Origin: Telmatactis stephensoni | Lineage: Eukaryota > Cnidaria > Anthozoa > Actiniaria > Isophelliidae | Assembly: GCA_029948255.1 (NCBI GenBank) | Contig: JALIZF010001414.1 | Span: forward strand, 1-64,000 | Length of the DNA: 64,000 bases | Reading direction: 5' to 3' | In this document: positions 36,045 through 50,200 of the stretch, piece by piece | Position numbering within the stretch: position 1 is the stretch's first letter | Layout of the letters: each line of letters starts with the position of its first letter | Translations under genes and position numbers: made by a program | Notes under the pieces: generated by a model | What the model was told of the DNA's origin: nothing | Databases searched by the model: none | What the model saw: the letters and a program-made list of their open reading frames with translations, nothing else

Positions 36045-39000
36045 ATGGCTGTGTATGTTGTTGGTGTTATTGGCATAGTGGTTTTCTATTTGATAATCCT
36101 TGGTCTTGGCTTATGGGCAGCTAGACGGCGCAAGGAAGGCGAAGAAGAAGCCATGTTAGCAGGAAGAAATATCGGCATGTTTGTTGGTACATTTACAATG
36201 ACAGGTAAGAAGTTGTAAAGTGTTTACGGTAAAACGAACATCGACTAGTTCAAGTTCAAGTCCTTTATTCACACACAAATATAGTTTACATATGTATTTT
36301 TAAAAAGAGAAAAGAATATTACTAAATTTTAGATGAATAAATTACAAGAAGAAATATAACATTGTTTTAAAATGGGGGAGTGTGTGTGGCTGTTGAAGTA
36401 GTGTAATTAACTTCCGAGTCAACAGCTACCCACAGCAACAAGTTACACTTAATGAAATGGTCAAGGGAACTAGAAGTACTAGATTGTCAACTGTCTCATC
36501 TAATTATAATAAGAGACTGTAATGTATCTACGGTAATACGAACATAGACTAGACTGAAAGCAGTCTCCAATTTCCCCTTGAGCGACCATTTTGCCGGGTG
36601 ACCATGTATTCTTAAAACTCGTCTTTACCGAAGCCGGAAGAAAATGTGGGACTGCGATTCTTAAAATCACGTGACTGATGTGTGTAATGTTGTTTGTCTA
36701 TTTTATTTCATTCCATATAGCGACTTGGGTTGGTGGTGGATACATTAATGGAACAGCGGAGGCAGTTTTTGCAGACGGACTCGTTTGGTCTCAAGCTCCT
36801 TGGGGATATGCGCTGAGCCTTGTCATTGGTGAGTACTCTTCTTTGCTTACGTCTATATCCATTCTACTTATTGATATCGATAACTTGTTGCTTTCTTTCT
36901 GGTTATCGTTTCCTTCTTCTCTTTTTTCTTTTCCTTCCTAATTTCCTTCCTTCCTTCCTTCCTTCCTTCCTTCCTTCCTTCCTTCCTTCCTTCCTAATTT
37001 CCTTCCTTCCTTCCTAATTTCCTTCCTTCCTTCCTTCCTTCCTTCTATTCTCACTTTTCCTTTCTCTTTATTGCATCGCGACTTTATCTCTTACCAAGTT
37101 ATAGAACCATTGAACGTGTTGTTTTATTGCTCGTAGGTGGCCTAGCGTTTGCTAAAACCATGAGGAACAAGGAATACATGACAATGCTTGATCCTTTCCA
37201 GCAAAAGTATGGTTTAAGAATGGGTGGTCTACTCTACATCCCTGCTCTTCTTGGTGAGATTTTCTGGAGTGCTGCTATCTTGTCTGCTCTCGGGGCAACA
37301 GTGAGTGTTGTCGTGGGACTGGGGAAAGACCTATCGGTCATCGTCTCGGCTTGCATTGCCGTCTTCTATACGCTGATTGGAGGACTGTACTCTGTGGCAT
37401 ACACTGACGTCATTCAACTCATTTGTATTTTTATTGGATTGGTAAGTATGGTAAACCTCTTTAAAGCGAACTCCAAAGGCTGGAAATAAAGTGTCCGTAA
37501 TCTAGAGGTGTCCGATTTGTAGAGGTTTCATGGAAATGTAAGGAGATTGTCGGGATATGACGTCTGTAGTTTGGAAAGGTTCTCGTTACCCACAATATGA
37601 TAAGGCATTCCTAGTTCAGATCACACGCATAGCTGGGGGCTATAGCTATGTCCCACTCTTTCTAAATAGTTGCGGGTTTTTGATGCCCTGCGATGAAGGG
37701 TCATTTGAGGCATTTTGACAGCCGGACAAACCCAACTAAAAACCTGGCCAATTTCTGGACCAGCCGATATGAAATTAGATCCGTTTAGATAAGACTTTGC
37801 CAATGCCTGGATTAGACGTAATTTGTTAAAACACTAACACACAAGATGTCTTTATAAAGTATCTTTGCTGTTTTCTTTTTCATCGACGCACTGCACTGGG
37901 TAAAATGCTAATATTGAGGCAAAAAAGTCCCGCCCTACCGATTTCCGTAAATCGGCGTGTTAGTGGGTGAGGATCAATGAGAGATAATGGTTATAAGCAT
38001 GGGGAAATTAGTAATTTTCTCCTGCTATAAGTAAACAGGTGTAGATTAATGAGGACCTAATTGTTGTGTCTTCTTGTTTGACAGTGGCTTAGCCTTCCCT
38101 TTGCCATGATCAATAAAGCTGTGACAAAGATTGCTGACACCTCACCCCAGTGGGTTGGTAAGTGGCCAGAAAAATACACTGGAATGTGGATCGACTTTGC
38201 CTTGCTTCTGGTAAGCTTTGAGCTAGATTATAGATGAACATCTTGATACATTCTCATGAATATTCACTTTTCAGATCGTATGAGGAGTGCAGTAAAACGT
38301 AACTCCAACCGGCCTTCGCGGTTTCACATCCCCATATTTCTGGATTTACAGGTCCTTCTACGTGAGCAAGTTTTCTGTGCCGACGATTTTCTCAGTCTGC
38401 GAGAGCAAATTCTATATGACAAATTCTTATGAAATTTGGTGTATTTTCTCATCCATACGAGCAGAACAGTTGCCATGCATAGAGAATTTGTCATAGAACA
38501 TTTTTAAGGGCCTTGTGATCTATTTGACAAAAACCTGTATGAAAGCCGGTTTGTATGCAAATGCTATCATAGCAGCTTTGCTCGTTTCTTGAATACGGAA
38601 TTCGCGCCAAGATAAGGCACGATGGACTCGCGTCAAGAAGTTTGTATTTGTACGAAAATAACGTCTACCATACTGAACCTAAAAGTCACAAGGGCAGACA
38701 GAGTTTTTTCTCACGCTCGCTGGAGACTTCGTTGGATTTCAAACACATCTTTGCTAGCAGGGTATAGAACAGACACCAAATGGTTTACTGGTTTACTGTG
38801 GCCTTTTAAGCGATACATTTTGTTGTTGGCTTATCTGCTCAACCTTGAGGATATCTTAGACAAAGAAAGTAATTCCGTTCTCATATATTTATATTTCTTT
38901 TCTTCAAGATGCTTGGTGGAATTCCATGGCAGGTCTATTTTCAGCGCGTTCTGGCCTGCAAAACAGCTAAGGTTTCAAAGTTTTTGTCGCTAACAGCTGC

Positions 39001-42000
39001 TGCTGGATGTATAGTCATGGCTATACCTGCAGTACTAATCGGAGCAGTTGGAGCATCAACTGGTAGGTAACTAGGCGATAAGGAGTCTTCCACTTTGCAG
39101 TGGCGGATCCAGGATTTTTCCAAGGGGGGTTCCATTTCTTAAATCCAGCTGTGTATAATACTCTATTGTTTGGTCAATGTTTGACAAAAAATGGCTTAAA
39201 ACCTTCAAGGGGGGTTCCGTGGAACCCATGGAACACCCCCTGGATCCGCCACTGCTTTGAGGAGTACTTTTGATTGAAAGGGCAGGAATGTACAATTCAA
39301 GAGTCTAAAAACGCAAACGGCTTCACTCCACGGAAAGAAGAACTAATTGCCCACCCGACAACGTTTTTGAAACAGATATACAAGTGTATTGTCGTCAGTG
39401 TCATTTAAGCTTAAAGCACAACTACAATATAACGTGCGCTCTAATTGGTTGAATAGACCCCTTGCACGACGCGTGACGCGTGATGTCAGAGCAGCTCAAT
39501 CTGATGGACAAAACAAAAGACTTTTGCTCCTTTGAGAATTAGAATCAATTGTGTTGTCCCCCAGATTGAGCTGCATTCCAACGTCCTGCAAGGAGTCTAT
39601 AGACCTTTTCCAGTTTGGTGATACCGCTGCAAAATTAAACAACAAACGCACAAACACAGGGTCAACCTCGAATCAACGTAAATTATTCAAAAATACCAGT
39701 GAGAGAAAAGCATAAATTGTTGACAAAGAACAACACAACTTGAGTTTACTCCCGTGGGTCTTTCTTGAAAGGGAGGCTAACCCTGTATAAATGCGCCTTT
39801 TGTCAAGAAGCTCAGCGGTCTCTAGTAATTAGATACTGGACTATTAGTGTGCGCCCGCGTGCGTCCAAACTCAGTGGATAGCATGTTGACATGATGTGTG
39901 TGTGTTGTTTTCACCCACTTCAATGTACTATTCTTATTCAAGAAAACTAAACAGCGTCCTCACTACCTGTGTTACATAAAAGAAATGCTCAGTAGTTAGC
40001 TGTGCGTCCATTGATAATGATTCACTTGGTCGGCTGGTCTCTTGCGACGTTTACGCTCTTTCGTGCTTAGTAGCCACCCGCGTGCATCCATAATTAACTA
40101 AATAGTGTACGCTGACTGAGAGTTGACCATTACTTAACTATTGGTAATATATAACATTTTTACTCGAGGCTACTTGTATAGTAAACCGAGTATAGATTTG
40201 TATTACGGTCGTCAAACAAGCAAGGGTAAGTACTTCATGGCTGAATGCTATACAGTCGTCTTCCTAATATTTACCCTAAACCTAACCCTAAGAGCGACTA
40301 TGTGGACATTCAGCCATGAAGTATAAACCCAAGTAAGTATGTAAAATTACCCAGATGGCCTTTGCGACCAAGCTTTGTTACTCGGGCTTCCTCTTAGCGT
40401 GAATGAACGCTAACTTGTATAGCGTCTTGATTTATTTGTAGATTGGACACAGACTGGGTTTTACGATCCACCAGCCAATGGCTCCAACATTAGTACTCCT
40501 ACCAAACCTGAACGTTTACTTATCCTTCCCATGGTGCTGCGTCATCTTACACCTAACTACATCTCCTTCTTTGGACTTGGAGCCGTGTCTGCAGCTGTCA
40601 TGTCGTCAGCAGACTCAAGCATCTTGTCTGCTTCAAGCATGTTTTCGTATAATATTTATCGATTGATTTTTAGACAAAAGGTAGGTGATTTTCTTTCTTT
40701 TAGCGATAACATTTGTAACGTAATCGTTGCACGCAACAAGACAGTTTTAGGGTGTCCAGTGATGCACCTTTTTACAACATTACGTGTAACTGACTTGAGA
40801 GTGGAGCCAAGTCCCACTCTTGATAAAGGATAGACAAGTTTACGGTTGTATGTTGCTCAATGTAGCTGAATGGACCACCCTGTTAAAGTAAAGTCTTATT
40901 ATTATAATGTCAGCCTCGACTTTGCGAAACTTCGCGCAAAAATCCATGAAAATAGAAAGCACTTGCTTTGTTTATATACACATCCCTGGCCCATTAATGT
41001 TCATTTCTCGCCTTTTCACTGGTTGTCATACCAAAACTACAAAGAACATATTACGCACAGTCGAGGCTGACATTGAACAAGATATAACTGTGCCTACTGT
41101 AATGATAAGATCATGTCTGGGACAAGATGCCGCAGCGATCGCTATTTCTTTGCTAGACAACGTTGCAAAAAATTGTTCTTCATTCTACTTCTACACGAAA
41201 CATTGCATGTAACAATCACAAGGATGATCACAAGGTGCACTTTTACTGTCATACGGAAAAAGGTCCTTCGTTTAAGGCCGAGATACACGATGCTAGGTTT
41301 CTGCAATTTTTTTTCCTGCAACGTTGCGCGCAATTAACACAGGTACAAACACCGTGTGTCCACCATGCAGCATGTTGTACTTTTGCAATGTTGCAATGTA
41401 CTTACATGTTGTACATGTTGCAAAAGTACAACATGTTGTTGTTGCATGTTGTACTTTTGCAATCTTTCTGTAATGTTGTGCGCAATTGTGGAAAGGTGGT
41501 TAAATGCGTAACTGCTTGCAACGTTGCAAGAAAGTTGCTGCATCTTGTCCGTGTATTTACTTTGGCACTCAACCACTTAGCTTCTCGCGTCTTCCTTTGT
41601 TAAACCTTCCGTACAACCAAAGCTCTATATAGACATACAGTTTGCTGAAACTATATTACTTTATAAGAATCACCTCTGTCTTTTTCTTTTGAAAAACTCG
41701 TATGTCTTCGATGAGGTGCACACTAAAAGCTCGGCCCTGTTCCGTTTCAGGCATCAAGCCGTGAAGTATTGTGGGTAATGCGTATTGCCATATTCATAGT
41801 TGGCGCCATAGCAACCGCCATGGCTTTAACAGTTCAATCGGTCTACACACTCTGGTTCTTGTGTAGTGACGTGGTTTACGTTACACTATTCCCACAACTC
41901 TGTTGTGTGATCTACTTTGGCAATACCAATACTTATGGATCATTCATTGGGTTTATAGTAGGCATCGTACTACGAGTTCTTGGTGGCGAGAAAGAGCTTG

Positions 42001-42263
42001 GGATCCCTGTGGTAATAAAGTATCCGTATTACAATACCACCGATGGTCAGCTGTTTCCATTCCGCACACTTTCTATGCTCTGTGCTTTTGTTAGCATTCT
42101 CCTAGTCTCATATTTGCTCCGGCTTTTGTTTCTCAAGAAGATTTTGCCCATTCACATGGACTTTCTACGCTGCTTTAGAGAGTACGAGCTGCAACCCACG
42201 GAAACTGTCGAGATTCCGACCATTGATAAGAAAGATACTAAAGCCGATAAACTATATACCTGA
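36045..42263 (+). CDS. SLC5A7: high-affinity choline transporter-like protein (SLC5 family), 534 aa, seven exons
   Basis: Exons are 36045-36204, 36721-36828, 37137-37441, 38085-38210, 38909-39062, 40442-40680 and 41751-42263. All junctions are GT-AG with matching phases (1,1,0,0,1,0), totalling 1605 nt. The protein is a sodium:solute symporter; close CHT1 signatures are [16 protein letters not shown] (exon 2), [20 protein letters not shown] and [14 protein letters not shown] (exon 3), [15 protein letters not shown] (exon 5), [20 protein letters not shown] (exon 6) and [12 protein letters not shown] (exon 7). About 12-13 membrane helices are expected. CHT1 takes up choline with sodium and chloride at cholinergic terminals. 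The cytosolic tail is short (534 aa against about 580 in vertebrates). An acceptor-like TTTCATATAG directly before the ATG suggests a 5' UTR intron. Two MITEs and a CTTC microsatellite lie in introns. Not every SLC5A7-like cnidarian protein need prefer choline. Confidence 0.95.
36931..37046. repeat. (CTTC)n microsatellite in an intron of the choline transporter gene
   Basis: CTTC runs interrupted twice by AATTTC, between exons 2 and 3. Confidence 0.95.
39098..39254. mobile_element. MITE, 157 bp, CAGTGGCGGATCCAGG ends, CTTTG target duplication
   Basis: The terminal inverted repeats are CAGTGGCGGATCCAGG and, at the right end, GGATCCGCCACTG. The flanking 5-bp CTTTG is repeated at 39093-39097 and 39255-39259. 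A GGGGGGTTCC word occurs on both sides of the interior. The ends look hAT-like, although hAT duplications are normally 8 bp. It lies in intron 5 of the choline transporter gene. Confidence 0.9.
40906..41074. mobile_element. MITE, 169 bp, 16-bp perfect terminal inverted repeats
   Basis: AATGTCAGCCTCGACT at the left and AGTCGAGGCTGACATT at the right are exact reverse complements. No coding capacity. It lies in intron 6 of the choline transporter gene. Just beyond it, 41330-41470 is rich in locally repeated ACATGTTGTACTTTTGCAA words. Confidence 0.85.
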
Positions 42264-42435
42264 ATGGGGGCAGTTTTGAGATCACTATACGAAGAGATTT
42301 TTACAACACTAGTTGACCTAACCTCAGTAAAACCTCGTTTAAATAATCAACACAGGGAAACTACTGACTCGCACACTCACACTAGCTTAACTCACTCACT
42401 CACTCAAAAGGAGCAAAGCCTATAGCTATTTTTTC

Positions 42436-42441
42436 AATAAA
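42436..42441 (+). terminator. poly(A) signal of the choline transporter gene
   Basis: AATAAA 173 bp after the stop codon, upstream of the CCTG repeat. Cleavage here would leave the repeat outside or at the very end of the mRNA. Confidence 0.6.
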
Positions 42442-42512
42442 CGTATAGCATCTACCGTAATACGCGAGTGGGATCATTCTACGACTGTCATGTTTTTGCT
42501 TTATTATGTGAC

Positions 42513-42700
<188 letters not shown>

Positions 42701-43494
42701 AGTGAATTGAGAAAAGATGAAACGATAGTGTCGCTATTTATTTAGGATTGTTTTAATATCCTCATTCCTGTATTTTTATAATCCATACATAAATAACATA
42801 AATTAAAAAACATCGATAAAAATCGAGACAAAAAAAGTCATTTTGTGTTTACATAATTATTGTTATGGTGAATGAAAACTCCACGCAAACTAGCGGGAAT
42901 ATTATCAATTTAATATGATTTTGTATTTTTGTGATTATGACGTTTTTAATTATAATTATTTTTTACCAATTATTCACTTGAGATTGGATTGGATTTCTTG
43001 ATTGATAATAACTTTCTCAGTTCATTTTTCTGTCTGGTTTTTAAATCTTTGTAACAAGTGTTCTTAAATTCTTGGTAGAAATTCTCCAACATGTCTCGCA
43101 TAGTTGTAGTTGAATGCTTGTAATGGTGCACTAGTTCTGAACATTCTGTGGGGATTGATATATATTTGAACTATGCATAGTAATGATGTAAGAAGACCAT
43201 TAACGATAATAAAAAAACAAACACTTTTTGAATAAGAACTTCGTTGGCTTCCTGTGGTCGCGGGCGCGCAAAAGCCCGCGAAATCTTACGCATGCGCGGA
43301 CATATTTGACCGCTGAGTATCCAAACGTGAGGTATTGCAGGCTCACCTGAGAAGCTCCCTTCCCCAACATGACCTCAGCATGGTTGTGCCAGGAGCCCTG
43401 CTTGTTCTTATAGCGATGTAGTTATTTACAAAATTACTCTTCTTTCCGGCCCCCTCGTCTCCCCAGTCCACTCCCCTAATAGCGCCAGCTATCC

Positions 43495-43965
43495 ATGTTA
43501 AAGTCCCTATGATGGATAATATTTTATTCTCAAACTCAGTTCTTGAAAGAAAGCATAGTAAAGATCTTTTAATCTTGTTTTTCCTCACTCCATATTTTCT
43601 GAGATATAAAGGTTTCAAATTTCAAAATGCAAATATGATGACGTAAGAGGAGTAATCATTTATTATACAAAAACAAGATAATTTAAATTACTTGTATTTT
43701 TCCATTTGTAACTCATTTCCATTGGCAAAGCCTGTTGTTTAGTAAAAAATTTGGCTCTCGAATTGAAGTCCTCTTTTTGTAAAACCCATGAGAAGTTTGC
43801 AGTGTTGCCTCCTCTTACGTCATCAAATTTGCATTTTGACATTTGAAACCTTCATATCTCAGAAAATACGGGGTAAGGAAAAACCGGGGTAAAAAGATCT
43901 TCACTATGCTCTCTAAAAATAACTAAGTTTGAAAATAAAAAATTATGTGTCATAAGGACTTTAAG
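43495..43965. mobile_element. foldback element, about 470 bp
   Basis: The left arm has AAAGTCCCTATGA, CTTTACTATGC-type words (as GCATAGTAAAGATCTTTT) and AATGCAAATATGATGACGTA. The right arm has the reverse complements (TACGTCATCAAATTTGCATT, AAAAAGATCTTCACTATGC, TCATAAGGACTTT). It lies downstream of the receptor-channel gene. Confidence 0.85.
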
Positions 43966-44274
43966 CATGTTTGGTGTAAATAATGTAAAGCACTAGTAAT
44001 ATGTAACGCCTGTAGAACCTTCACCACTGAGCTGGCCTCCAAGGAAGCCGACTGTGCGCACTTTTCCACTTCGTGCACTCAACCAGCTTTACGAGTATTT
44101 AAAGCTGATTAAAGCTACCGATGGATTATTTAGAAGCCTAAGCAAGTGTTTGAAGTGTCTGGGGGTCGAACTCTGGACCTCTCAAACAGAGGGCCGCGCA
44201 CTAATGAATTTCTCCACCACTTTGCAGTGGGCTTAAAAATTCGCTTTGAGAAAATCAAGGGTACACTTCCACTG

Positions 44275-44280
44275 TTTATT
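44275..44280 (-). terminator. poly(A) signal of the receptor-channel gene
   Basis: On the minus strand AATAAA lies 11 bases after the stop codon, which implies a very short 3' UTR if it is used. Confidence 0.5.
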
Positions 44281-44291
44281 TTGAAAAAAAA

Positions 44292-47200
44292 TCAATTGTA
44301 CATGCCTGTTTGTATTTTTGTTTTCCTGCATATCTTGTTCAATACAACAGCTTGGAAGCAAAGGCCACAGACAACTGCTAAAGCTAAAATACTCGACAAC
44401 AGTAACATTACCAGGAAGTAAAGATCGGTTGATGGGTCCAGGAAATCAATCTTGGCTTTTTCTGCGAATAAAGGAACATCCTGGAAAATAACACACAATT
44501 TCACTGCATCTTGTTTTCCACGTAGGCACATCGCATCATTTATCTCACAGGGTCTAAGAACAAGGGTGCAAAGAGCATTTGGGTTACCCGTGATTGCTCC
44601 GATTAAACATTCGCTGTACGACACGTGATCGTGACATTTAGAATAGGGCGTGATCGGGTGTAAAATGACGTCCTGGGCCCAGTTGTTCGAAAGCGAGCCA
44701 GCGCCAACTCATGATTAAAATTATAGAAAACCATTGGCGTTAGCCCGCTTTCGATCAACTTGCGTCACGACGTTGTCACGGTAGTCACGCAATGACAACA
44801 TGATTTATTCGTCATATGACGTCCCGTTCTTGCCTCGTCTTGCTAAATCTGGCTATAGTTAAAAGTATGAACCAAGCTTCTCCATCTCAACATAAATCCA
44901 TCATGTAGGACCGGTCCTAGTCTCCTTCGCAGGCAACCCCTTTAACTCCTTGGGCTTCCTTTGTAACGGTTAATGGGCTTCCTTTGTAACGGTTATATTG
45001 ACCGTGAGGGGACTGAGAGCGAAAAAGGGGAAAAAGAGAGAGGAGGAGTTAGGCTCCTTCCCTCCTCTCTTCATTGTCCATCCTCTCATTTCTCCTAAAC
45101 AGGAAGCCCAAGAACAAAGAAACCCACAGGAAACCCACAGTGATGCCCGCAGAGGAGGCTAGATCGGTCCGGGAGTAATGGGGCCAATGTTACCTCTGAT
45201 GTTACCTTAACTGATTTCTCGTAGTTCTCGTCTTTGTCCATTTCCTTTAGGTGCTCCATTGCATTGCGCATGCGACTATGTCGTGTATCAAAATGTTCCT
45301 CAAAGAAAGAAAAAAGTCTCCTTGCCTCTCCACCAATCAGAACTCCGTACGTAAACTCATGGTTGATAACCTTTGCAATCCTGAACTTTGACCTTATGAA
45401 TAAACTTTTAAAATACCAAGCAGTGTGTAGGTCAACAACTGCCACGTCTATTTGGTCTTGTGCAAGAGCACTGTATAGGGACTGGACGTCTTGGTAGACT
45501 GATGCTGGAAAAGTAACAAAAAATTACAATCGTGAACAAAACTTCATGCACAGGTTACTCCTTCATTGGGTATCCCGTGGTGATGGGAAGAGAAAAATCA
45601 ATCCGCCAATGGTGTAGTAACTCATGGATATTGACCAACCACGAATGACCACAGGAAGCCCAAACAATACAATTTAGTGAAATAACGAGTTCTTCTTTTG
45701 AAGGAGAAAATAGAAACGGGTAAGGAAACCTGAGGCGTCCGTCCTGCCACAGGAAGCTCAAAAGTCAAAATGACTTGCCTTGTATATCACATGTATATGT
45801 GAGTTTCAACAGACTTTTTCTTATACCCCTATAGCTCTATCCATCCATCTTAATTTTGTTGTCACCCAGAACTAGTGCTTACAAAATAATAGAATCCAAA
45901 TGGAGCTTAAAGCTTACTGAAAACATTAAACTCAGGCTCTTAACGTGATTCGAACCCACGACCTTTGCGAACCGATGCAATGCTCTACCAACTGAGCTAT
46001 CAAAGCCACTGAAAGCAGGTCCATGTGTAGGTTCAACTTTCTCAAAGAACTTTGAACTCTTCTAACCCAAAGTCTTGAACTTATCTAGAGCGTAATCTAC
46101 ACAAATCAAATAATATCTGGTCACCATAGTTACCTTGTTTATAGCTACTTGCAATTTGATTGGCTATTGTTTGTTCGACCGATCCTTCGACTGCTGCTAT
46201 CTGATTGACGTAAAACATAACATACATTAGTTTAATTTCGTCACCGTTGTCTGTGTACCATTCTTAAAAAGCTCTTCAGATTCCGCCCCACCCCTTCTAC
46301 CTTCAGTATCTCCCTGAAGTCATGGTCTATGTTTGGCAGAATTCGCTTAGTTTCGGTTATCTCGACCCATCTCGGTCAAATGAGACTCAAATCTAGTCTG
46401 TTTATCGCCAATGTTAATATCACAAAAGTATAATAACAAACTAACATCCATCGGTTATCAACTTACACGTGTTCCACTCTCAACGTCCATGTTCTCTTTT
46501 ATAACTGTTATAATCAATGACGTGGTCAAAGCACCAGTCAATAACGAGCTGAGTATAATACCAACTAAAGACCATATCACGGCAAACGTGCGACCTGCTA
46601 TGGACTTTGGAACTCGATCACCATATCTAGAAAAAAAAAACATAAAAACTCAGGTGCTATATGCAGCTCCACCATCCTTTACAATCAATAACAACAATCT
46701 CGAGATTCCTGCAGGCCTGTGTGGCAAAATCGGCTGACAGCTCAGGCTAGGGATCCGAGACGCTAATAGAACTTATTCCAAGGTGAAAATTTATCATGAT
46801 ATATGCTCTCTGTTTCCTGGAATGTCGTTTAAATAAAGAAAAGTACAACAACAATGACAACAACGACGACGACGACGACGACAACAACAACAACAACGTT
46901 TGTCTTTAGTAGCATTTATAGCAAAAGCAAAACAGTCCGTGCTGCAATAATTGAGTTTTAGGCCTTTGTATTCAAACACCATTTGAAATAGAGCCCTTAA
47001 ACTCACCCAATAGTTGTCATGGTTACAAAGGACCACCAAAATGCTTCTCGTACTCCTAGTACAAAGGATGTTGGGAAATGATCTTCGTTCTCTGTGGAAT
47101 CCTTGAAATTATATCAAACAATTCAAGACTAAACATTTTGTGAAATTGTACTTTACACATAATGAAGTCTAAGCAATTTGGCTCATCCTGATGCCTGGAA

Positions 47201-50200
47201 ATGGCTCGACCAGTGGCACCTGGCTTAATAACTTGAGTAAAGAGAAACCGCTAGCCCTTAAGACATCTGTTTAGAGACAGAGCACTGAAAGAGCACGCCA
47301 CTCAAACACTGGAAAATTATGTCTACTTCCATCAGTTGGAAATTGCAATTTCTAGCAAATTTCTAAAAAGCTACTATTGAATTTCACTAAGCTGTTGGAA
47401 ATGAAAGTTTCTACTGAACATTTTGCCCATTTATAACTGTTAAACATAAGTTGGAAATTTTGTTTTCCAGCAAATGTCCAACATATATATTTCTAGCAAA
47501 TTCCAAACGGTTAAAAAATATGTTGGAAAATTCATACCAACTAGTGACCAACATTCATATCAGCTAACCTTTAGGAGTCCCCCCTGCATATCCCTTGCAA
47601 ATAAAGCAGCAAAGGCATGCTGTTAAATGCCACATAAAGAGAGAGATGCCTCCTGTTGCAAGTCAGAACGCACTCACTACCTCAATATTGTACCACAAAC
47701 TATACATATGACTTACCAGAAACCATGTAATGATGCCTGCTAAAAATGCCATAGCAATGTTGATAACCACTAAAGGCCAGCACTGGAACACAGACCAGGC
47801 CAATGTACGAGCATATTTCCCTGGTGATTTTTGCTTGGTGACAAAAACAAACCCAGGAACACTGATGAGTGGAACGTACTCCATGTCTTGAGCTTCCATG
47901 GAATTTCTCCAGTCTGTGCTGGGGATCTTGAAATCCACTTGCTCTAGGCTTGCTAGGCTTTCAGTTTGATTTAGCTTTGAGCCATTGGTTTTGGACAGGT
48001 TGTAGATAACTCTTGTAGTGTTATAAGCCTTACAAACACCGCATACTGTCTGGACGATGTGTGATAATGTTCTTGGTATCAAGCCACCAGGTAAAAGGTA
48101 ATCGTTTGTAATATTGATGGTATAAGGTGGTTTTAGAAACCATCGGCTTGCAAAAGATGCTGGACATCTGCAGGTTCCTAAAACATTAGTAAGAGAGTTG
48201 AAAGATATTCTACAATTTTCTGTCACGTATATTATGCCTCCCTCCTCTAAATATTGTGGGAAGACATTCATTATGGTTTGGTATGTGCGCGAAGTTGGGA
48301 AATACAGATAATTACATACCCAAATTGAAATACAAAAGTTTTTTTTTTTTTAGGTTAATTTAAAATGGGCCTTTTGCATCAACAGGTCACGTGATACAAA
48401 ATCCGCCATGTTGGATGGCAAAAGAATGTCACAGTATCCAAAACAAAACGACTTCAATACGGTCAAGCTTAGCTTGTCTTTGCTTGAGAGGTTTTATTGC
48501 GTATTTTGACATATAGTACGGTGGAATGTTCTTAAAATGTTGAAATGCTCCCAACATTCAACAGCGTAGTATCCTTATAAATACCTGCCAAAATGACGTT
48601 GCTGCGTCGAAGAAGGCCTTTAGTTCCCATGGCAACTACTTGAACAGAAACCACACTGAATGGTTCGAGCCCCTTTAACACATACTGCGACACATCTTTG
48701 TGAAGTACTTTTACTAATGTACTAGTATTTGAGTCAGTCTTTGTTCCAACAGATATAAGCCTTGCTATAAGGCGATAGGCTTTTAAAGTGGGCAGTGTTG
48801 GTAACTGTGGAGTCCATTGGAGATGAATAGATGACGGACTTGAGAAGTTATTTGCTGTCAGATTAAGTGATCCTTCATCGATGACTGGAAATAATTACAA
48901 TAAAACTTGTTGAGAAGAATTGCAATGTGTGCAACCAGGAGAGCACAACCACTTACCACTAGGGCTGGTCTTTCGAGAGACATGGTAACATTACAGGCCG
49001 TTAACTTACGCGATAAATTTTACAGATGTAATGCGAAAGAATGTCATGCACATAACGCAACGTCTCATTTCTCATTTCTTCAAACCTTAAAGCGTTTGCC
49101 ATATACTCGTGCATAACGCAATGCGACGTCATTGTGGTTAGCTTATATAGAAAAAGCTAGAAGTCTTCTCTACTTCGTTCAGTAGTAAATTTATGATTCA
49201 TGAGGGGTAAGAAGAGCAATATTTGTTCTTCAACTTAATTTGCAACGCAACCATGACGTTGCATGCACGAAATGTCGAACAGAAAGTTTTGGTCGTCTAA
49301 ATGGATCTATCCATACCAGAAGCGTTGTACTGAACCTTGCAGGAATAGACACATCAGGTTCGCTGTCGTTAGCAATCATTTTTAATTATAACCCTTATAT
49401 AAATCAACTTCCATTAAATGATTACTTTTCCGTGCCGCAAGGTTATCGCTTGAAGGCCAGTACATAAGATGCTATTCTTCTTGCAACAATAATGACCAAC
49501 CCTGCAGCATCTGTGTAAAACGTTGCCGAACATTTCATAAGTAGAACTCGACTCAACACGTGCAAATGTTGCGCGTTGTAAGAAACGTTTGCATGCAGTA
49601 GAGTTACATCATGAGTTAAGCCTCAATAAAAGTTCAACTGATAATATCTCACCTTGCTGACTGGGCGTTAGGACGTTTACGCAATTACTAACGTTTCCGT
49701 ATCCTTTTCTAGTGTAGGCCAATATTTGAAAACAATACAGAGTGGAATGGTTGAGTCCAGATATAACAGTTGATAAGTTAGAGGCTGGAATTTCTACATT
49801 AAATTTTACTAGACTTGAGTCATTCAGTGATTGGTAGGTTATGCGGTAACCAATGACAACGCCATTTTCAAATCCCTTTGGTACTGGTTTCCATGACGAT
49901 ATTGCTGACCAGGGGCTTGTAGGCGTAACCCGTAAAGCCATGGGAGGCATGTCTGGTACTAATTAACAGAATTAAAGACAGTACATTAAATAACACCATT
50001 TATTCTATATTCTTAAGTGTATGAAACGGTATAATGATATGCCCTAACGAGCAAAAAAAGTAGTCTTACAATATTTTCTTGAAAATATATTTTCCATATA
50101 CTTGAGAAAGCCATAGACCAAATCTGCTAACGTGCTGCTATGTATGTTCCCACCAAATCCAAAACCACTGGAAATAAGATTCTTTGTTTTTTCTCGCTTG

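Noticed and set aside
45935..46007. Functional tRNA gene on the minus strand
   Set aside because: A and B boxes are present, but acceptor-stem and T-stem pairing is broken and a non-tRNA tail follows, so a SINE head is more likely.
47663..48271. ATG near 48271 as the start of an independent channel gene
   Set aside because: A TTTAG acceptor at 48247 joins in the correct phase to the third FN3 exon, and an independent start would lack a signal peptide.
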